Positions 53,105-63,954 of a stretch of DNA of 64,000 nucleotides are shown piece by piece. The position numbers and the translations under genes are program-made. The notes beneath the pieces were generated by a model. It did no database searches. It was not told where the DNA came from and was given only the letters and a program-made list of their open reading frames with translations. The stretch comes from Prostheceraeus crozeri (Eukaryota; Platyhelminthes; Polycladida; Euryleptidae): positions 1 through 64,000 of the forward strand of contig CAJQUW010015664.1 in NCBI GenBank assembly GCA_907163375.1. Direction: 5' to 3'. Positions within the stretch are counted from its first letter, which is position 1; each line of letters opens with the position of its first letter.

Positions 53105-53465
53105 TCAGCGGCATGAATTTATGATTCACTGAATCTATGTTTCACTTCTTGAATCTGAATGGTGATGTAGACCCATTTCCATCTTTCAAAGTTAATTGAA
53201 ATCATTGTCTTTGATTATGTTACTCTGCTCTCCCAGTGGCAGGTTGCCTATGATTGATCACGATTGAGGTTCAGCATTCTCTTGAGGTTCAGCATGAAAG
53301 CAATAGCAGGTCATCGAGTTGCTAATTTAACAAACATAACCTCTCCAAGGCTGTCATGACACGGAGGATTTGCAAAATAATATCATTTCCTTCTCCATTA
53401 TACAATCATGATCAGTCAATTCCGTTGTAATTTCTTCAAATCTGCATAAATGTGCATATCTCAGA
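53105..53465. repeat. Dispersed repeat, related to 13930-14275
   Basis: Diverged copy of the block left of the Polinton; ends just before the AT microsatellite. Confidence 0.6.
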
Positions 53466-53467
53466 AA

Positions 53468-53470
53468 AGA

Positions 53471-53549
<79 letters not shown>

Positions 53550-53550
53550 T
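53468..53550. repeat. (AT)n microsatellite
   Basis: About 80 bp of AT dinucleotides with one GT interruption. Confidence 0.95.
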
Positions 53551-53670
53551 AATTTGAAAATTTGCATCCTGAGTGTGATTGATTTAACAAAAAGATGTCT
53601 TCAGGAATAAGATATTATTTACCACAAATTTTCAGGCTGTTGCTTCAGCTCGTCGTCTTTTCCACCTGAC

Positions 53671-54393
53671 ATATATATATAAATACGAAATGTGCTCTCC
53701 TGCCCCACCGAGAATTGTACTCTCCTGCCCCACTTGTACATGAAGGGACCAGGGCCTACAACAATCGTCGGACCAGGCATTTGGAGGTGCTCTGACTGTC
53801 ATATATCTTCATTCATATCAGTACATATCACAGCACAATCATATTCCGCAAAAGCTAACTCTAAATATGAAAATTGAGGGCCTACAGCAATCGATCGTCG
53901 GACCAGGCATTTGGAGGTTCTCTGACAGCCATAGCACTTCTTTCATATCAGTACATATCAATGCACAATCATATTCCGCAAAAGCTAACTCTAAATACGA
54001 AAATTGAGGGCCTACAGCAATGGACGGACCATGCATTTGGAGGTGCTCTGACTGTCATATATCTCAGTACATATCACAGCACGATCATATTCCGCAAAAG
54101 CTAACTCTAAATACGAAAATTGAAGGGACCAGGGCCTACAGCAATCGTCGGACCAGGCATTTGGAGGCGCTGACAGCCATAGAACTTCTTTCACAACAGT
54201 ACATATCAATGCACAATCATATTCCGCAAAAGCTCATACGTGGGGCAGGAGAGTCAGTGGGGCAGGAGTGCACATGGGGGCAGGAGCGTACAGTTGTGGG
54301 GCAGGGGCGTACATTTCATATTCGTCCGTGGGGCAGGAGAGTACAAGTGGGGCAGGAGAGTACAATTCGGTGGGGCAGGAGCGCACATTTCGT
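53671..54393. mobile_element. TIR element with CTCCTGCCCCAC repeats and internal tandem array
   Basis: Inverted ends (TACGAAATGTGCTCTCCTG at 53680 and its counterpart at 54369-54390) lie in TA-repeat flanks. The interior holds four tandem units of roughly 120 bp (53745-54230). Each has CGTCGGACCAGGCATTTGGA and ATATTCCGCAAAAGCTAACT. Another eight or so GGGGCAGGAG motifs stand at the right end. Confidence 0.75.
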
Positions 54394-54420
54394 ATATATA
54401 TATATATATATATATACTTT
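54394..54420. repeat. (AT)n microsatellite
   Basis: TA repeats separating the TIR element from the PLE end. Confidence 0.9.
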
Positions 54421-54459
54421 AAAATGCGTGGAATGGAGGGAGTCAATGAATATAAATAA

Positions 54460-55250
54460 AGGAGAGAACCAAAAGACGTCTTTGGTGTTACCGGTTCCCG
54501 TACTTTATTGTACTTCGTCAGACACCACTTAAAAATAACTACAAACTGAAAAGCAACTATTTTTACTTTGAAAACTTTGAAATAAAATAGCTTTCTTTAC
54601 ATTTTCCTCTGAGATCTAGCTGCATCATTAGAAAATTGATAAAAAGGCGCAGCTACAAATTTGATTTCTATGTTACTACAACAGGCGGTTGTATGTTTAC
54701 TTACGTGGAGCAAAGCAAGCCTGGGATTATTAATTTGTTGTCGATGGACGGTCAACCTATTCCGCAAGATATCACCAGTTTGACCCTCATAGAAATCGTT
54801 GCAACCATTACATTTCAAGGAGTACAACATATTGTTAGAATTACAACTGAAGTTCTTTTTTATTTGGGAGACAAAATCACCAATTTTTATCGTTGTACCG
54901 GTGATGAGAAAGTCACAACATTTGCATCTGACATCAACGCATTTAGTGACTCCCGTAATAATCGTATTGTCATTTCTGCGAAGAATATTCAATAGAGAAC
55001 GGCTTTGGCGGTAAGAAGCGGTAATTTTAAAGTTGTTAAATGGCTCAATTAAAGCAAGACTACCAGTGATTGGGTAAATGATATTTTTATAAACATTTGG
55101 GTTATTGGGATTAAAAGTTGATGCGAAAGGTAGTATTGGCTTATTAGTTGTTGGTATTGGTCCATCACGACGTTGAGACTGTGCAATTGCGATAGCGTTA
55201 TCGATTAGATTCATTGGATCCAACTTTACTTGGTATTTAACAATTTACGC
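54460..55250 (-). mobile_element. Penelope-like element 3' end, minus strand
   Basis: Includes the C-terminal protein below and, downstream at 54470-54525, a ribozyme-like sequence (CTGACGAAGTAC loop GTAC GGGAACC on the minus strand). The upstream part is missing, as in a 5'-truncated insertion. Confidence 0.75.
54597..55223 (-). pseudogene. PLE RT linker and GIY-YIG endonuclease, truncated
   Basis: A 208-residue open frame. The N-terminal portion includes LNILRRNDNTIITGVTKC and CVDVRCKCCDFLITG, the zinc-binding linker typical of PLEs. Then comes the GIY-YIG core MLYSLKCNGCNDFYEGQTGD with the catalytic Arg in LRNRLTVHRQQI. GYY/GIY is replaced by FYEG-type spacing, usual for the family. The RT domain that should precede it is absent, so this is a truncated copy rather than a gene. 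Confidence 0.8.
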
Positions 55251-56150
55251 TTCTTTACAGAATCAGAATGGCAGCATCATGCATGGACACTTCAGCATCA
55301 ACAGCATCTATCATTTCTATTCAGCCAACAACTGCGGAAATGATCATCGGACACTGTGGATGCTGCAAGCATCGAGCAACATGTGACGAGCACTCACGCA
55401 GTTGATGGCTATGTCACTTGGCTTCATCCTGAGAAATTCATTGCGAACGGAACATGGCTTGAGCATTCGAATGAAAATGTTTGCGCTGTCATATTGCTCA
55501 ATAAATCATTTGTTAATGCTTTTACAAATTCTAAAGAAGATCAACCTCAAGCTTAGAAGCAAACACCTTTTAAGGTAAAAGTTGTAGTGGACGATTTTCT
55601 GCTCACCGATTCAAATAATGTCCGCGGGCCACTTTGGATATGAGAATTGGTGGTGGGTCACCCAACATGAGTCGGCGGGCCACGCGTTGCCCACCAGTGA
55701 TTTGTTGTCTTGAAGCATGCTACACAACTATAGATACAATGGCCATAATATAACAATAATAACAACGTAAGAATAGTTCCGAACACACGTTTACCTCAGT
55801 TTTGAGCCATCCCTTTAACTTCCAGTCGTCTGAATTCAGCGGATCTAATCTTGCTGAAAACGATTTTTATTGAGATTTACAGTCTGATTCATATCAATTT
55901 TTGTTTAGAAGAAAAAAAGAATGTAGAATGCAGACAGATTTAACATCGCTTTCTGAAATTGAAAATTATAAATGCTTCATTTCTTATCTTCAGCAATATC
56001 TACTAAATAATACTTTTCCTGAAAAAAAGAAGGAGTTGCACATTTTAGAATATTTCTCAAAATGGATAGTATTTGCTAATTACCATCAGAGGACTATTGT
56101 AACTGACAACAATAAAATTAAATAAACGATAGATCAAATTGCTATGCAAA
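55251..56150. other. Unassigned region
   Basis: Two short plus-strand frames (55356-55556 and 55901-56125) lack recognisable motifs. A GCGGGCCAC motif occurs twice (55623, 55666). Nothing else is seen. Confidence 0.4.
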
Positions 56151-56157
56151 AGATGTT

Positions 56158-56228
56158 CGGCTAGTATAATTCGAACCTACGACCCAGGCTAACTAGACCT
56201 GTGCTCTAACCAACAGAGCTACGAGCCA
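56158..56228 (-). tRNA. tRNA-Thr(AGU)-like sequence, probably degenerate
   Basis: On the minus strand: A box TAGCTCTGTTGGTTAGAGC with a perfect 4-bp D stem, an anticodon arm CAGGT-CTAGTTA-GCCTG with AGT anticodon, and B box GGTTCGAAT. Acceptor and T stems contain mismatches, so it may be a tRNA pseudogene or the head of a tRNA-derived SINE rather than a functional tRNA. Confidence 0.45.
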
Positions 56229-56573
56229 CTTACGCGATAGTGTCAATTGGCAGGATCAAACCCTCACCACCACACATCAGTTGTCAAGGCAATAATAATA
56301 ATCAATGAATAAATAACACGTCACAATTGTGACCGCCGAGAAGATCATTACACACGACGAAGCCCCTTTGATCTACCGACTCAAGATGAAAAGAACTTTC
56401 TACATGCTTGACGTCACCATTCAGACTATTCAACGCAGAGAGAAGGGAGTGGCAGAGAAAGAGAATAAATTGTACTGGTCATAAACAAACCTTAAAATCA
56501 TCAAAGAACCAATGGTTTCAGGACGACATGGCGGCCAATCACTAACTTTCGTCATGTAAAAGCTTTATAAATT

Positions 56574-56580
56574 TAGAGAA
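56574..56580 (+). promoter_or_regulatory. TATA box of small secreted protein
   Basis: TTATAAA about 50 bp upstream of ATG 56622. Confidence 0.5.
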
Positions 56581-56621
56581 AGTAGGAATTTCAAAAGTGA
56601 TTTAATTTACTGATAGAGAAC

Positions 56622-56927
56622 ATGTCATCAAATGTCTTGCATATTTTACTAATGGTTTTTGCGGTGGAATATTGTTGTGCGGAAAAATACGCTTTGCCTA
56701 CTGGTGCAACTACAGTAACACTTGATATTTCAGAAGCTACGCAAAACGAAAAAAATATTCTTTCGCAATTGGCAGAAAGTCATGGAATTCAAGTAGAAAG
56801 TGAAAACCCTGTGAAAATCGTCTATAGAGTCGCTTCTAATGAAATCCAGAATCTTGCTGATTTCGTTTCTGAACTTCAGGACAGGACCGAAAATGTTGAA
56901 ATCATCACAAAACATGACAAGAAATGA
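56622..56927 (+). CDS. Small secreted protein, unknown
   Basis: An intact 101-residue frame with a convincing signal peptide (MSSNVLHILLMVFAVEYCCA, likely cut before EKYAL). It is followed by an acidic/Ser-Thr-rich mature part of about 80 residues (TVTLDISEATQNEKNILSQL, IQNLADFVSELQDR). It has no cysteines after the leader and ends THDKK-like in KHDKK. A TATA box is about 50 bp upstream. It is the only open frame in the right half that looks like a host gene. Family unknown. It could be intronless or the first exon of a longer gene. Confidence 0.55.
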   Translation: MSSNVLHILLMVFAVEYCCAEKYALPTGATTVTLDISEATQNEKNILSQLAESHGIQVESENPVKIVYRVASNEIQNLADFVSELQDRTENVEIITKHDKK

Positions 56928-57218
56928 ACAGTAGTGCAAATTTGTATGTTGACATTCATTCATCTTCTGACATTCTATAAATTATATGTCATTCTATTAT
57001 GTCAACTACATTGCCTCTTATGCAAATATAAGGTTGCTGAATATGCTACTGTCTTCTGCAACAAGATTGTTTTCTCTCAGATAACCTTAAATATTAAAAT
57101 CAGCTTTTTGTAAACACATAAAACCTTGTGAATTCAAGTAAAACGGGTGGATATGCCAAAGTATCATTCAAAATTGACATACTTGACCAAGCGGCAAGAA
57201 AGTTAAACCATTTTTTTA
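56928..57218. other. Unassigned spacer
   Basis: 3' flank of the secreted-protein gene. No clear AATAAA is seen close to the stop, which weakens the case for a complete single-exon gene. Confidence 0.35.
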
Positions 57219-58138
57219 AAAAAAGTTTTCAAGGCAGAACAAAGTATCAGTATTCTCTCGATAAATGTTTATTGGTCTTTTCACGAATTAAGTAAAACGT
57301 AAAAAAGACAGGGCCTTCGGCGTCCAGCGCCTTCTAACGGTCGATGTAAAGTGCAAAACGGCAGCATAAGTGAAGGTTTATAAAGAGGTGAGTGATATTA
57401 AGAAGTGTGTGTTGTGCACCAAATGTGAGGTGATTGAAGTGTGAAGACAGGCTGCTTTGAGGTAGTTTATGTTTTCTATTGATTTTGGGCTGAAACTGTG
57501 ATTGCTTCTGATTCAGTAAATGTTGTGTCTCAAGTATTATCGATTTTAGCAATGAAACCGACCTGAAAATCCCCGATGTCACCTATGTCGTTATGCTTGC
57601 TTCTAATATGCTCGTACAAGGCATTACTTTTTTATCGCCTTTTTGTGCTCATTGTGTCTAGTAATAAACTTGCGAGCCGTTTTACCGATACAGAATTCTT
57701 TACAACGTTAGCATGTGTACTTATAAACTGCGAATTTGTCACTACAAGAGTATTTAATTGATTGCAATCAAATATTGCAGTCACAATTATTCCTATATTT
57801 CTCATTATTAAGATGCTTAGCTGACTGTTTGCCATTATCTTTGGCAATTGTAATAGGTAAATCATATTTTTAATGGCTATATGTATCGAACTGTTGTATT
57901 TATCGCTTATGTAAGGTACTTAAAATGCACTCTTATTAGTATTATTATTTATTATTTATTTTCTTATGTCATTCACCTCTTTATAAACCTTCACACAAGC
58001 TACAGTTTAGCACTTTATATCGACCGTTAGAAGGCGCAGGACGCCGAAGGACCTGTCGTTTTACGCAAAACTTAATTTGTGAATAGACACATATACACAT
58101 ATATCGAGAGATTACTAATATTTTGTTCTGCCTTGACC
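57219..58138 (-). mobile_element. PLE remnant flanked by ~180-bp inverted repeats
   Basis: Arms 57219-57395 and 57970-58138 are inverted (AAGGCAGAACAAAGTATCAG, CTTCTAACGGTCGAT and AAGGTTTATAAAGAGGTGA lie in both). Between them, minus-strand frames read RCKEFCIGKTARKFITRHNE then ALYEHIRSKHNDIGDIG, the GIY-YIG domain of a PLE with two frame changes (57880-57540). Confidence 0.65.
57340..57865 (-). pseudogene. PLE GIY-YIG endonuclease remnant
   Basis: About 100 codons survive across three frames: a CxxC-like start, FCIGKTARKFITRHNEHKKA (nuclease core with the catalytic Arg position) and a C-terminal HIRSKHNDIGDIGDFQVGFI. The Gly-Lys-Thr and the Arg-xx-His-x-Glu-His spacing fit PLE endonucleases. 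The remnant is heavily decayed. Confidence 0.6.
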
Positions 58139-58159
58139 CATTTTGAAAAAATATCAATC

Positions 58160-59135
58160 AACACCACAGGCGGCGAAACCGGGGGTGCGGGTGGGGGATC
58201 ATCATAACTAATTCCTCTTCAGTTCAAATGAGTAGTTTGAATACAGGTCTACGAGTTAATTATTTAATTATATATGAACACATAAGAAATAATTTTTGCA
58301 ATACATACATGTATTTAACCCAGTCCTAATGACGACTAAATATTGCGCTCACGCAGGCGAAACATGTACCTTTTTGGAACATGTACATCAGCGTCCATAA
58401 TTCCTTCCAGGATATTCACCACAACTAAATAATTTTGAAGTAGGCTTCTATTACACCGGTTCTAGCAGTCCACTTAGTCGGACAAAGAGGTTTCAAGGTC
58501 TGCAATCTCTATCTCTTTCACATAATTGGCTTTGGATTTCTGTGAATAAATTGAGTCGCTTAGGAGAGTTTTTTATTACATCATAAATTTGTTTACACAA
58601 ACAAAGTGAATTCTTAATCAGATATAATTTGCGGCAACTTCTTGGCATATTAAGTTCAAAGTATGATTCACACAGTGAATTGACAGGTCTTATGGATTTA
58701 TAAATACCCTTGATCCTGGTAGCGACACCTTTGTACACACCTGGACGGAAGCACCGTCGTGCGTTTGTCCTCGAATTTTTATATATCAGTTGATGAGGCT
58801 GATGGAACACTAAATTACTATGGTTTTGCCTGCTTTAGTGCGATATTTAGTCGTCGTTAGGAGTAGATTGTAAACAGTGTGTATCGCAAAAATTATTCCT
58901 TATGTGTTCATATATAATTAAATGATTAACTGGTAGACCTGTATTCAAAATACTTATTTAGATTCAGGAAGCATTAGTTATGATGATTATGTTTTAAACC
59001 AATTTCCCCAAACACTATTAGCAGGCTTCACCAAATGGGACATCGGATAGAAGTGGGGGGGGCAATCGACCGATTTGCAAATGTGGTAGGGCTATAGCCA
59101 CACCGCCCCCCCGTTTCGCCGCCTATGATTGGTGA
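58160..59135 (-). mobile_element. hAT-like remnant with GGCGGCGAAAC termini
   Basis: Inverted termini AGGCGGCGAAACCGGGGG at 58168 and its counterpart CCGTTTCGCCGCCT at 59110-59125. Longer inverted similarity runs to 58310 and from 58870 (ATATATAATTAA, TAGACCTGTATTC). The interior encodes a fragment of a DUF4371 transposase. No target duplication was identified. Confidence 0.55.
58480..58810 (-). pseudogene. hAT/ZMYM1-like transposase fragment
   Basis: A minus-strand frame with a conserved KNSPKRLNLFTEIQSQLC region and DRDCRP, followed out of frame by an LNLFVRLSGLL stretch. In ZMYM1/DUF4371 transposases SPKR-x-LF is followed by a Cys-Pro-Thr-Arg-Trp motif, which is here degraded. It is about 105 codons of a protein normally over 500. 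Confidence 0.55.
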
Positions 59136-59381
59136 TGACATTCATAGACCGCACAGTGGGCCAGGAGGTGGACAAAAATAAAAAAATCGATGTTCAGCAA
59201 TCTGAATCTTTCATTTATTTTTCATACGCCCAAATGCAGGAAAATAGATAGATTTATTATTTTACTTGTTTTATAGTGGCTCACGGCTGCAATAAAGTGC
59301 GAAGTTTTTATGTTTGGATTTAGTCTATTGTTTTCCATGAATTCAGCACGGAAAATACGTTTAACTCAATTACCTACATCT
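59136..59381. other. Unassigned spacer
   Basis: Nothing recognisable. Confidence 0.35.
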
Positions 59382-60390
59382 AGTGATGCAAATCGAAAAT
59401 TTTCCAATGGAAAATTTTGAAATTTATTTTTCGGTGATTGACGCTTTTGCCTTTGTTTTGGAGACTTAATATAGTCGCTTGAAAAGACTGTAATATTCAA
59501 AGACTGAAAAATTCTCTATCATCCATGTATGTTAACTTTTGGAACCAACTGCACCTTTTCCATGTCTATTTCAGATCTTTCCAAAATGAATTTCAGACAT
59601 TAGATGGATTTCAGATTTCTCTAGCTGAATTTCAGATATCTGTCAGAAACTCAACTTTGAAAAGATCTTAAATTCAACTGTAGATCTCCAATTCATCTGG
59701 ATCATATCTGAAATTCATTTGGACAGATCTGTAATCGATTTGGAACTATCTGAACCATCTGAACTAGAAATGGAAGATGTGAATCCTCAGCGAAGATGTC
59801 GGACATTGCGCCAGAAGTTTGAAGCTATTATAGATATTCTTTTACTCATCACAGATATCTTTAGTTTCCAAATATCTCACGAGTTTATAGTCTTTATATC
59901 TTCCAATAAGGTCGCTCATGAATGCTGCGTGGACTGTGTGCTTATACTTCACATGTTCATCAACACATGGAGAATCTGTATCACTATGATCAACTCCGCA
60001 TAATAAAGCTTAACTTTCAAGCTAACAAGCAAACTCCAAAAGTACATTAGTTTTGTTCCAGATCTTTCACATTGCATGAAATTATACCCCTATTGTAAAG
60101 CAAGATTCACGTTATCCCAAACGGTGTCTGTGTGATAATTAAAAAATGCTAACAAATTAGCACAAGCCACTAGTAGCAAAGGAATGTTCAAAAATCCGCG
60201 GACGGGACTCGTATTGCTACGATCGCTTTAATCGAAATAATGATGAAATCAAGATTTTTAGACCCATTCTATTGGTACGTAGCTGCCTCGGCAGTGGAAG
60301 CGCTCAAATTGTGGGGCCTATCAAAAAATCAAAACTGTCAAAATTTTCCAATATTTTCCATAATTTTCCGGAAAATTTTCATCACTACAC
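59382..60390. mobile_element. Non-autonomous element, inverted relative of 41527-42990
   Basis: Ends TAGTGATGCAAATCGAAAAT and inverted GGAAAATTTTCATCACTA. It contains the AGATCT-rich middle and the CGCTCAAATTGTGG-type patch in reverse order to the copy at 41.5 kb. The copies are diverged but collinear. Confidence 0.72.
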
Positions 60391-60769
60391 ATCTACACAA
60401 GGACATATCCCGCGCTTATGAAATTTTAACCAGCTCTTCTTAGCATTAAAAAGCACAGTTTTGTGTAGTTTGCACGAGTACTAGATATTTGGAAGCTTGT
60501 AATAACAGTGTCTGAAATAAAGCAGGATTTTTCGATAAAAGTCAGTGTATTGACGCAAGGAAAAACAGCAATTCGTGTCAATAAGAAGGTGCTCTCTTCT
60601 CAATAGAACATGCTTATGTCATACTTGATATGATATGAGTTTCAGCTTTATTCACAGCTAATGGTCAATAGTGACGTCACATGCAGTTAGCACGGGAAGA
60701 GGGAAAGTCGCGATTAGATAATCACACACAGACTTCCAATATGCGAACGGAACGGCAACGCACAACAGC
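60391..60769. other. 3' flank of LTR element, possible LTR
   Basis: On the minus strand this follows the pol stop codon. GAATAAAGCTG at about 60650 is a candidate poly(A) signal. I could not delimit an LTR because the other LTR is outside the window. Confidence 0.4.
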
Positions 60770-63700
60770 TCAAACTCCCACACGCCCCCCAGGTCGACAG
60801 ACCTCACACGCACACCACATCACTAAGTCACCGAATCTATCCGGCGGCTTCCTCTCGCGGATGCTACGACGTAAAATACTGGCCTCATTATCCTCATCAT
60901 CTTCACCGCTTAAACCGCTTTCATCACTGTTTGAGTATGTAGGAAACGTATCTAACGTACACTCCTCACCAGGGACTAGCCTTAGGTGTGAAACGTGGCG
61001 TGCAACGCCATCTTCATTCAGAATAACACTTACGCTAGAACAGATGCTAGTTATCCGATGGGGACCCGACCAAGTACTATCGCACCTCCCCGAAACACTC
61101 TTCAGGTAAACTCTGTCGCCAATACTGAAGGGATTTCTATCTAAATCCTCATACTTTGAACTTTCTTCCGAGTCAACCTGCTCAGGGCCTACCCGCTGGA
61201 TGTGTTTACGCTCAGTAGTCACTCCTGGCTTCTTAGAGGTGGCTGCAAACATTAACTCGTAGGGGCTTTGCCGCTCACCGTCTCTACTATTATTTACCCA
61301 GAACGTTGCTTCTTCGATATCTCGGTTCGCTCGCTTGGCACATCTCTTAACAGTACGGTGGACTCGTTCTATAATTGCGTTGCCTTGCGGGCGATAAGCA
61401 CTAGAAAAAACATGTTTAATCTCCCAATTATCGAATAGCTCATAGATATCTCTACTTCTAAACACGGTACCGTTATCGGATAACACCGAACTAGGAGGAC
61501 CGAACTCCGCTATAATTTGAGACAACTGCATCGACACTTCAGATGAAGACTCATTGCGCAGCCGTCTCCAAATAGTGTACCGAGATGAAAGGTCGATTAT
61601 AGTCAAATAAGGAATCCCATTATAGTGAGTTATATCAACTGCTATGTTCTGCCATATAACCGGACTAGTGCTGAAGGCGCCCTTATCCCAACTAAAATTC
61701 ACCGCCGGATCTATCCTAGCACACATGTCACAACTACGGACGACTTTCTTTACTAGCCTCCTAGAAACCAAATTTCCTAGCTTCTGTTTGGCTAGATTCA
61801 AGGTTCGATCTACACCAAAGTGGCACCTTTCGTGGATCTTTTTAATTTCCATGAGGTTGCGGTTTTGATTATCTGCGCCCTCTGCTACTGCTGCGGATAG
61901 AACATTTGCTGTGTCTGCTTGATCTCTCATAACCTGTATCCATTTTTGGGGGACACGAGTGAGGCTGTCCGAAATATTTTCAGCAGATTTCACTAAGTGC
62001 GGTTCGACTTTGATTTTTTCGGTTTCTATAATCTCTCTTAGAGTATCAAGTCGACGTTTGATAAGTCTTTCTGATAGAGCACGAGTCTTGACATTGTGCG
62101 TTTTATTGATAACTGCCGTCAACCATTTATACACAGTGGATGAATCAGTCTTAATAATTATGTCTCTCTTACCCCAGCGTAGGGCCATATTAAGCCCTTT
62201 GATAGCTGCGTCTAACTCACTAATATTGATATGTCCAGTGTCGTTATGTGGTCTCAACCACGAAGCGTCCTCTATTATCTTATCGTTAACTGTCAAGACA
62301 ACACCTGGAGCTAGGTTGCTAGCATCAGCCCAAACAACAATAGGACTATTTTCAGGGACCGGCCAACTTCCCCTCACTGGATCACCATTAGTCGCTATCT
62401 GCCGCATCATCTGATTAATGAGATCCATAACTGGCGTCGTGACACTATCATCCCACTTAAGCTGCGCTAACGAAGTCAAGCGTTGGAGGAAACTACAATA
62501 AACGCGCAACCACCCAGCAACTGGAAAGTGGCCTAACAGCTCTCCTATGATGCCATTAATTTGACGCCGAGAACACTGTCCTGAAGGTATGGTGGGAATA
62601 GTTTTATCTCTTTGCCATGACAAGTCATCGTTCACTCGGATGCCCAGTACACGAACTCCTGCAGGATTCCCTAAGCTAACGGGTTCCTTGGTCAGTAATC
62701 CCCACTTTGACAGGTGATTTTTGACATGAGAGACGCTTACTTTACTTTCGTCAATGAATAAGTCATCCACGTAGCTGGAGACAGATTCCTTCAATTCCTT
62801 TTCAAGTGATATCACTTTATCTACTACTGCTGTCATAATCTTAGGAGCGACGGAGAGACCGAACCCCAGCCTGGTGAGCAAGTATATTTCATTTTTCCAT
62901 CTAACGGCCTGATGCACCCACAGTGACTCATGCACGTGTATTTGTAAATAAGCTTTACGTAAGTCTAAGAGGGAACAATTAGACCCTCGTTGCCGCCATT
63001 CCCGAAGCCTATCTGAACATAGAGGTACTGAGCCCCCTGGAAAACTTTTAACGACCTGGTTCAGCCTTCGATAATCTAAAACCGGGCGAATCTTTTTTTC
63101 ATCTCCTTTATCTTGGAGCACAGCCATGGTAGGCAAAAACTCTGAATTTCACCATGCTGAGTGGCGTCATACTTTACTAGTATCCCCTCGCTAACCCAAG
63201 AATTCATTTCGGCATCGAAGCCATTCCGATCGCAGGGTTTCACATAGTCAATAGGAGTTTTATGCAAATTATCGGTATTACCACCCTCGGTCCACTTCCA
63301 GCTAGCTACCCATCGACCTTCAACGAAGCTGGCGGTAAAGTCGCTATCACTAACGCTTAGGCTTTGCGGGGCCCAGTCAGCGTCGATACTGACGGCAGCT
63401 GTAACATGGGTGATGTTTTGGGAGAACTTAACCGTAACTTCTCCCTCACAATAGCTGAGTTCGAGTCTCTTGTGAGATAGAATGTCTAAACCTAGCACAA
63501 CATCGACATCAAGCGGCAATCGTTTAACAACATGTGCTTTCACCGGGCCTAACTCAACGTCATCGTCCGTCACAACAGACCTGAGCATGACAGCACCACA
63601 AGTATGCAACTTGTCCTTATTCATCAGCTCTAAACACAGACTAGACTGCTCGCGACGTTTCCCCTTAGCCCTGTGCTCACCTAGCAAAGTAACGCTGCAG

Positions 63701-63954
63701 CCGGTATCAATCAGCACTCGCAGTTTGTGTCCATCGATCCACATCGTCCGGATTAATGCGCGGATGCGGGGGCAGCATGATCCGGCACATCCACCTCCGC
63801 ACGTCCGTTTCCCGAAGCAGTAGACTTGGGGCAATGGGATCGAAGATGCCCAACTTCTCCACAGCTGTAGCAGATAGTGTTGCAGTCCCGAAGAAGATGT
63901 CCGATACGCTTGTAGCCGCTGCAGCGCGGTTTGTTTGTTCTCTGCGGATCCCAA
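60770..63954 (-). pseudogene. LTR retrotransposon gag-pol, Gypsy/Metaviridae-like, partial
   Basis: A minus-strand polyprotein running off the right edge. Order: gag zinc knuckle CYSCGEVGHLRSHC (63865-63820), aspartic protease VLIDTGCSVTLL (63725), and reverse transcriptase with RPVLDYRRLN, LTRLGFGLSVAPKIM and catalytic SYVDDLF (62770). Then RNase H WADASNLAPG and TDSSTVYKW, and integrase with a VVRSCDMC zinc half, AVDITHYNG, SVLSDNGTVF and YRPQGNAIIERVHRTVKR. Knuckle, protease and RT lie in three frames. The first change could be programmed frameshifting. The second, at a T5 run near 63146, looks like an indel. Domain order PR-RT-RH-IN and integrase motifs fit Gypsy-type elements. Confidence 0.85.

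Noticed and set aside
60681..61109. Plus-strand frame opposite the retroelement integrase
   Set aside because: Antisense shadow of the C-terminal pol region with no motif of its own.
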